Source: Deinococcus sp. HSC-46F16 (lineage in GTDB: Bacteria; Deinococcota; Deinococci; Deinococcales; Deinococcaceae). Taken from it: a DNA stretch of 64,000 bases. The position numbers and the translations under genes are program-made. The notes beneath the pieces are model-generated. The model did no database searches, had not been told where the DNA came from, and saw nothing but the letters and a program-made list of their open reading frames with translations. The stretch spans positions 434,001-498,000 of the forward strand of contig NZ_JALJZW010000001.1 in the NCBI RefSeq assembly GCF_024171495.1. The letters are read 5' to 3'. Shown in pieces: positions 59,051-64,000 of this stretch (position 1 is the stretch's first letter; each line of letters opens with the position of its first letter).

Positions 59051-59371
<321 letters not shown>

Positions 59372-59414
59372 GGCGGAGGCTGGAAGAGGCTCCTCACCCC
59401 GCTGCTTCGCCGCA

Positions 59415-59442
59415 CCCTTCTCCCCAGGGAGAGGGGTCTTTT
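59415..59442 (+). terminator. Terminator after the DUF503 gene
   Basis: CCCTTCTCC / GGGAGAGGGG type stem (59415-59436, one G-U) followed by TCTTTTCT. Confidence 0.65.
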
Positions 59443-59460
59443 CTCCCACCCAACAACCAG

Positions 59461-59495
59461 AACGCCGGGCTTCCCCCTCTGGGTGCCCGGCGTTT
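59461..59495. terminator. Hairpin between DUF503 and lepB
   Basis: AACGCCGGGC (59461-59470) / GCCCGGCGTT (59485-59494), 10 bp, 14-nt loop; on the minus strand followed by CTGGTTGTTGG. Probably ends lepB. Confidence 0.65.
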
Positions 59496-59508
59496 CCGCC
59501 ACGTCGCC

Positions 59509-60303
<795 letters not shown>

Positions 60304-60326
60304 GCGGCTCCTTTAATCCGCCGCGC

Positions 60327-60332
60327 AGGATA
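60327..60332 (-). promoter_or_regulatory. -10 box of lepB
   Basis: TATCCT on the minus strand, giving a leader of about 17 nt that contains AAAGGAG. Confidence 0.45.
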
Positions 60333-60360
60333 GCAGGGTGCGGTCAGCTTCCCGCCCCCG

Positions 60361-61161
60361 TCACCCGTCCCCCACCAGCGCCCGCACCCGCGAGAGTTCG
60401 GCCCGCGCCGCCGCCTCGCCCGCTTCTATGGCCTCGGCCCCCCGGCGAAAGGACGGCAGGTCGATGTCCCCGAGGTCCGGCCGCAGCAGCACGTCGGGGC
60501 GGTAGAGGCTCAGGCGGGCGTCGGTGAGCTGCGCCTGCATGATGTCCACCGCCCGCCGCAGCGAGCGCACCGTCCCCAGATGGGCCTCCGAGCGCCAGCG
60601 CCGCCGACGCCCAGGCAGTTCCAGCGGCTCGGGTACCGTCACGTCCACGGCCACGACCCGCTGCACGCCCAGAAAAAACGCCGCGTCCACCGGCACCTGG
60701 TTCAGAATCCCACCGTCGGCCAGCAGCATGTCGCCGTACGGCACGGGGTCGATGGCTCCCGGATAGGCCGTGGTCGCCCGCAGCGCCGCGTACAGGTCGC
60801 CGCCCCGCAGGTACACCATGCGCCCAGTCAGCACGTCCGTCGCGGTGACGGCCAGCGGGCGCTCCAGCGCCTCGAAGGTGGGCGGGAGGTATTCGGCCAG
60901 CCACGCCTCGAACGCGGAGGCCCGCAGCAGCCCCCTCCCCAGCCGCCAGTCGAGCAGCCGCCGCCACGACACCGTTTCCGAGATGCGCTGCAACTCGTCC
61001 GCACTTGTCCCCGCCGCGATAAAGGCCGCGACCAGCCCTCCCATCGAGGTCCCCGCCAGCACCTGCGGCGGCAGCCTGGCTTCCTCCAGCACGCGCCACA
61101 CGCCGACATGCGCCAGCCCACGTGCGCCCCCGCCCCCCAAGACCAGTCCATACCCCGGCAT
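60361..61161 (-). CDS. Patatin-like phospholipase family protein
   Basis: 266 residues from ATG 61161. Oxyanion loop [13 protein letters not shown], nucleophile elbow GTSMGG (Ser) and the dyad Asp in [10 protein letters not shown]. RssA/YchK-like serine esterase or lipase acting on acyl-lipids; no signal peptide. Leaderless: TACACT, 6 nt, ATG. Divergent from the protein kinase gene. Confidence 0.93.
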   Translation of the reverse strand: MPGYGLVLGGGGARGLAHVGVWRVLEEARLPPQVLAGTSMGGLVAAFIAAGTSADELQRISETVSWRRLLDWRLGRGLLRASAFEAWLAEYLPPTFEALERPLAVTATDVLTGRMVYLRGGDLYAALRATTAYPGAIDPVPYGDMLLADGGILNQVPVDAAFFLGVQRVVAVDVTVPEPLELPGRRRRWRSEAHLGTVRSLRRAVDIMQAQLTDARLSLYRPDVLLRPDLGDIDLPSFRRGAEAIEAGEAAARAELSRVRALVGDG

Positions 61162-61173
61162 GGGGGGAGTGTA
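61162..61173 (-). promoter_or_regulatory. Leaderless -10 box of the patatin gene
   Basis: TACACT (61173-61168, minus) and 6 nt to ATG 61161. Confidence 0.6.
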
Positions 61174-61223
61174 GGGGGCAGCCCTCCCGGCCGTGGGTGC
61201 GGGTGCGGTACCGTGGGGCCAGG

Positions 61224-61976
61224 ATGCCGCTGGCGGGACAGGTCGTGGGAGAGGGGGTGCGCCTCGTGCGGCCCCTGGGGCGCGGTTCGCACAGCGTGGT
61301 GTATTTCGCCGTGGATGCCGAGGGTCAACCCCGCGCGGTCAAGATTTTCGAGCCGCACTTCGCTTCTCACGCGGAGCGCGAGCTGGCGTGCGGAGCAGGC
61401 CTCGACCACCCCCGGCTGGTGCGGGTGCTGGCCCCCGTGACTGTCGAGGGCCGCCCCGGCCTGCTCCTGACCTATGCCCGTGGGCAGGTGCTGTTTACCC
61501 GCTACGCCCACCGCCCCGCGCTCACCTGTGATCGCCGCGCCTACCTGCTCACGCTGGCCCACCTGCTGGGCGCCCTGGGGCATCTGCACGGGCGCGGCGT
61601 GGTCCACCGCGACGTGAAGCCGGAGAACATCATCGCGGAGCCGGGCGGCAGCGCGACCCTGGTGGATTTCGACCTCTCGGGTCCGGCGGGGGAGACCTTC
61701 GCCGCTCCCACCCGCATGGGCACCGCCGCCTTTCAGAGTCCGGAGTCGCGCCGGGGCGAACCTCTGGGGCCGGAAAGCGACCTCTACGGGGTGGGCATCC
61801 TGCTGGGCTGGGGGCTGCACGGGGCCTTGGGTCCCCAGGGCGTGCCCCCGCCCCCCGCCGCCGACCCCCTCGACCCCCTGCTCGCCGCCCTCACCGACCC
61901 CGACCGCTCCCGCCGCTTGGGCGACGCGGCCGAGGCGCGGGAGTGGCTGCTGCGGCTGGCGGGGCTGCCGTACTAG
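61224..61976 (+). CDS. Small Hanks-type Ser/Thr protein kinase
   Basis: 250 residues from ATG 61224. Kinase-only protein: glycine loop [10 protein letters not shown] (18-27), ATP-binding Lys40 in RAVKIFEP, catalytic loop VHRDVKPEN (Asp130) and metal-binding motif DFD (148-150) in place of DFG, then a GTAAFQSPE activation-segment end in place of GTxxYxAPE. There is no transmembrane helix, PASTA or other sensor domain. Substrate unknown. It ends 3 nt before the convergent DegV gene. Confidence 0.88.
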   Translation: MPLAGQVVGEGVRLVRPLGRGSHSVVYFAVDAEGQPRAVKIFEPHFASHAERELACGAGLDHPRLVRVLAPVTVEGRPGLLLTYARGQVLFTRYAHRPALTCDRRAYLLTLAHLLGALGHLHGRGVVHRDVKPENIIAEPGGSATLVDFDLSGPAGETFAAPTRMGTAAFQSPESRRGEPLGPESDLYGVGILLGWGLHGALGPQGVPPPPAADPLDPLLAALTDPDRSRRLGDAAEAREWLLRLAGLPY

Positions 61977-61979
61977 CCC

Positions 61980-62849
61980 TTACCTCTCCCAGACCCACCC
62001 GCCCGGCGCCGCCGCCACCCCCAGCGCCCGCGGCCCGGTATGCACATTCAGCACCGGGTTGACTCCCGCAAAGCCCGACCACACGACCGGGTGCCGCTGC
62101 GAGATGGCCGCCAGCAGCGCGTCGGCGTCCTCGCGCACCGAGCCGTACAGCAGGCCGAGCCGCAGCGGGGTGCCCTCGCCGTGACGGGCGGTGACCTGCG
62201 CGGCGACAGCCTCAATAGCCCCCTTGTACGACCGCGCCCGGCCCACGTTGGTGTAGATTGCGGCCTCCTTGTCCACCGTGATGACGGGCTTGAGGTTCAG
62301 CAGCCCTCCCAGCGTGGCCTGCACGCGACCGATGCGCCCGCCCCGGCGCAGGTACTCCAGCGTCTCGATGGTGAAGTACAGCTCGGTTTCCTCGTGCGTG
62401 TGCCGCACCCAGTCCAGGGCCGTCTCCAGCGACTCGCCCCGCTCGGCGGCCGTCGCGGCGGCGTGCACCTGAAAGGCCTGCGCCGCGCTGAGGGTCCGGG
62501 TGTCGTGAATGGTGACGGGCACGTCCGGCACCAGTGCGAGCGCCTGCTCGGCGGCGTTGCGGCTGCCCGACAGCCCCGCGCTGATGGTGAGGGCCAGCAC
62601 CGGGAGACCGCCCGCCCCCGCCGCCCGGTAGCCTGAGGCCCAGTCCTGCGGCGTGGGCTGGCTGGAGGTCGGGTGCGTGGGGTTGGTCTGAAGCTCCCGG
62701 AACAGCCACTCCCGCGTGATCTCGCCCATGCGGTAGCTCTGGTCCCCGAAATTCAGGCTAAAGGGGGCGACAGGGACGGCATTCCTCAGGTCCGCGAAGG
62801 CGTCGAGGCCGCCATCGGTCACCACGGCAAACTTGGGAGTCTGGGTCAT
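61980..62849 (-). CDS. DegV family fatty-acid-binding protein
   Basis: 289 residues from ATG 62849, overlapping the upstream dehydrogenase stop (ATGA). DegV motifs: [36 protein letters not shown] (the TSQPS loop) and [17 protein letters not shown], then [31 protein letters not shown]. DegV/FakB proteins bind a fatty acid for phosphorylation by FakA; no fakA gene is adjacent. Confidence 0.92.
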   Translation of the reverse strand: MTQTPKFAVVTDGGLDAFADLRNAVPVAPFSLNFGDQSYRMGEITREWLFRELQTNPTHPTSSQPTPQDWASGYRAAGAGGLPVLALTISAGLSGSRNAAEQALALVPDVPVTIHDTRTLSAAQAFQVHAAATAAERGESLETALDWVRHTHEETELYFTIETLEYLRRGGRIGRVQATLGGLLNLKPVITVDKEAAIYTNVGRARSYKGAIEAVAAQVTARHGEGTPLRLGLLYGSVREDADALLAAISQRHPVVWSGFAGVNPVLNVHTGPRALGVAAAPGGWVWER

Positions 62850-63733
62850 CGGATCTCCTGGTCGTTCATCTGCTCGATCAGTCTCAGAGCGGCGGTGTGG
62901 TCCTCCCCGGCGCCCACCACCGTCGCGGCGGCGCGGAACAGGGCTTCGGTCTGCATCAGCACGGGCGCACTCGCCCCCGCCGCCCGCACCACGTCGGCGG
63001 CGATGCCCGCGTCCTTGGCGAGCAGCCCCAGCCCGAAAGTCACCGGAAACTCGCGCGTCAGCACCCGCTGACCGATCAGGTTCTCGGAGGCGTTGGAGCG
63101 GCCACTGCTCGCGTTGATGACCTCCAGCGCTCCTTCCACGTCCACCCCGGCCCGCGCCAGCGCCGCCAGTCCCTCGCCCGCCGCCCACAGGTTGACCGCC
63201 AGCAGCGCGTTGTTCACGGCTTTCACCGCGAAGCCCGCCCCGGTGCCGCCCACATGGACCACCTTGCCCGCGAAGGCGAGGTCGGGCCGGACCCGGTCCA
63301 GCACGTCCGCCTCCCCGCCCACCATCACAGTGAGGGTGCCCGCCTGTGCCCCGGCAGTGCCGCCGCTGACGGGCGCGTCGAGGAAAGCGACGGCCCGCTC
63401 GGCCAGCCACGCCGATTGCCGCCGCGCCGCCTCCGGGTGCCCGCTCGTGCAGTCCACCCAGACGGTGCCAGGGCGCAGGTCGGCTTCCAGCTCGGCCAGC
63501 ACCTCGTCCACCTCACGGCTGGTGGGCAGGCACGAAAAGATCACGTCGGCCCGCGCCGCACCGGAGAGGTGCGCCGCCTCGCTGCCGTGCTCGCGGGCGT
63601 GCGCGTCGGCTTTCGCGCCCGTGCGGTTCCACACCAGGGCGCGTCCCCCGGTGTCGCGGGCCTGCCGCGCGAGGTGGGCGGCCATCGGCGCTCCCATCGC
63701 GCCCAGACCCAGAAATGCGGTTGTTCGGCTCAT
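62846..63733 (-). CDS. NAD(P)-dependent 3-hydroxyisobutyrate dehydrogenase-type oxidoreductase
   Basis: 295 residues from ATG 63733. Beta-hydroxyacid dehydrogenase family: [15 protein letters not shown] (dinucleotide motif), [42 protein letters not shown] with the catalytic Lys, and [12 protein letters not shown]. Substrates in this family include 3-hydroxyisobutyrate and tartronate semialdehyde. Leaderless: TAGCCT, 6 nt, ATG. Confidence 0.92.
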   Translation of the reverse strand: MSRTTAFLGLGAMGAPMAAHLARQARDTGGRALVWNRTGAKADAHAREHGSEAAHLSGAARADVIFSCLPTSREVDEVLAELEADLRPGTVWVDCTSGHPEAARRQSAWLAERAVAFLDAPVSGGTAGAQAGTLTVMVGGEADVLDRVRPDLAFAGKVVHVGGTGAGFAVKAVNNALLAVNLWAAGEGLAALARAGVDVEGALEVINASSGRSNASENLIGQRVLTREFPVTFGLGLLAKDAGIAADVVRAAGASAPVLMQTEALFRAAATVVGAGEDHTAALRLIEQMNDQEIR

Positions 63734-63745
63734 CGTTTCAGGCTA
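63734..63745 (-). promoter_or_regulatory. Leaderless -10 box of the dehydrogenase-degV unit
   Basis: TAGCCT (63745-63740, minus) and 6 nt to ATG 63733. Confidence 0.6.
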
Positions 63746-63891
63746 CGGGGTCGGCACCGGGAGGCCAGGATTCCTGAACCGGGTCCAGAAAGTGGGTGCA
63801 GCTCAGGTTGCCTGGACACGCCCGCCTTCATGAAGCCGTTCTTGAGTGCCCCCTCATGGCGTTTGACCGCCCAAACCGGGTACGGTGGTCC

Positions 63892-64000
63892 ATGCAAGCC
63901 GCCGAGCCGGTCAAAATCGAGCGCCACGACCTGCGGACCCGCGAGCACCACACCAACACCGGGGTGCGGCCAGTCGGCGTCTACCGTGAGCACGCCCACG
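63892..64000 (+). CDS. DUF402-like protein (partial, runs off the window)
   Basis: ATG 63892 opens MQAAEPVKIERHDLRTREH followed by HTNTGVRPVGVYREHAH and continues past the edge. The VKIERHDLRT and VYREH words look like the N terminus of DUF402 proteins as I recall them from Deinococcus; with 36 residues this is tentative. A TACGGT box ends 5 nt before the start. Confidence 0.5.
   Translation, partial: MQAAEPVKIERHDLRTREHHTNTGVRPVGVYREHAH

Noticed and set aside
63730..63999. 89-residue minus-strand frame at the right edge
   Set aside because: It overlaps the dehydrogenase promoter and a more natural plus-strand start at 63892; composition looks non-coding.

Overview
The window is a GC-rich bacterial chromosome segment that I assign to the genus Deinococcus. 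The clearest marker is ddrA, a Rad52-type DNA end protector, sitting behind a radiation/desiccation response motif (RDRM). Other features that fit are an archaeal-type AspRS, a FemX-like peptidoglycan bridge enzyme, DUF1999, many secreted lipoprotein hydrolases, and many genes whose TANNNT -10 box lies only 6-10 nt before the start codon, which is the layout of leaderless mRNAs. Nearly all of the window is tightly packed coding sequence with many ATGA/GTGA/TAATG stop-start overlaps. I see no rRNA or tRNA genes, no CRISPR array, no prophage and no transposase.

Region by region. 1-8.9 kb: a lasso-leader-like small peptide with a large nuclease lipoprotein, then a coupled run of a short pyrophosphatase-like protein, SDR, thioredoxin-reductase-like enzyme, HAD phosphatase and HrpB helicase. 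9.0-13.8 kb (minus strand): ddrA with a coupled 57-residue membrane peptide, two secreted proteases, an AT-rich gap and a secreted PpiC foldase. 13.9-16.2 kb: FemX-like transferase and acyl-CoA dehydrogenase, followed by a palindromic non-coding repeat. 16.4-20.8 kb (minus): hydroxyacid dehydrogenase, GNAT, CysQ-like phosphatase, MFS exporter and its TetR regulator. 20.8-25.4 kb: aspS behind a putative Asn/Asp-coding leader peptide, PatB-like lyase, hisZ-hisG. 25.5-37.3 kb: Ig-like lipoprotein, EndoIII-like protein, TerC, TetR, lysA, SDR, DsbA/DsbB pair, uvrA with a coupled membrane protein, and a BMP-type binding protein. 37.6-43.5 kb: ligA, Asp23, nusB-folD-PAP2-like-methyltransferase chain and a P-loop kinase. 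43.5-51.4 kb: GH13 enzyme, second BMP protein, ispG, DppA peptidase, map, class III aminotransferase. 51.4-64 kb: kinase-like protein, DinB, DUF4180, pruA, acyl-CoA ligase, a deaminase-ribokinase pair, DUF1999/HMA-like/DUF503 chain, lepB, patatin, a small protein kinase, DegV with a hydroxyisobutyrate-type dehydrogenase, and the start of a DUF402-like gene.

Functionally the genes combine DNA repair (ddrA, uvrA, ligA, EndoIII-like), an outward-facing scavenging programme (nuclease, two proteases, BMP binding proteins, nucleoside deaminase plus ribokinase, fatty-acid activation and oxidation), secretion support (lepB, PpiC, DsbA/B) and core metabolism. The observation I rate highest is the leader in front of aspS: a good promoter starts a 14-codon reading frame containing three Asn codons and one Asp codon, followed by a strong hairpin. 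In an organism that makes Asn on tRNA from Asp-tRNA(Asn), this would be a logical but, to my knowledge, undescribed attenuation circuit.
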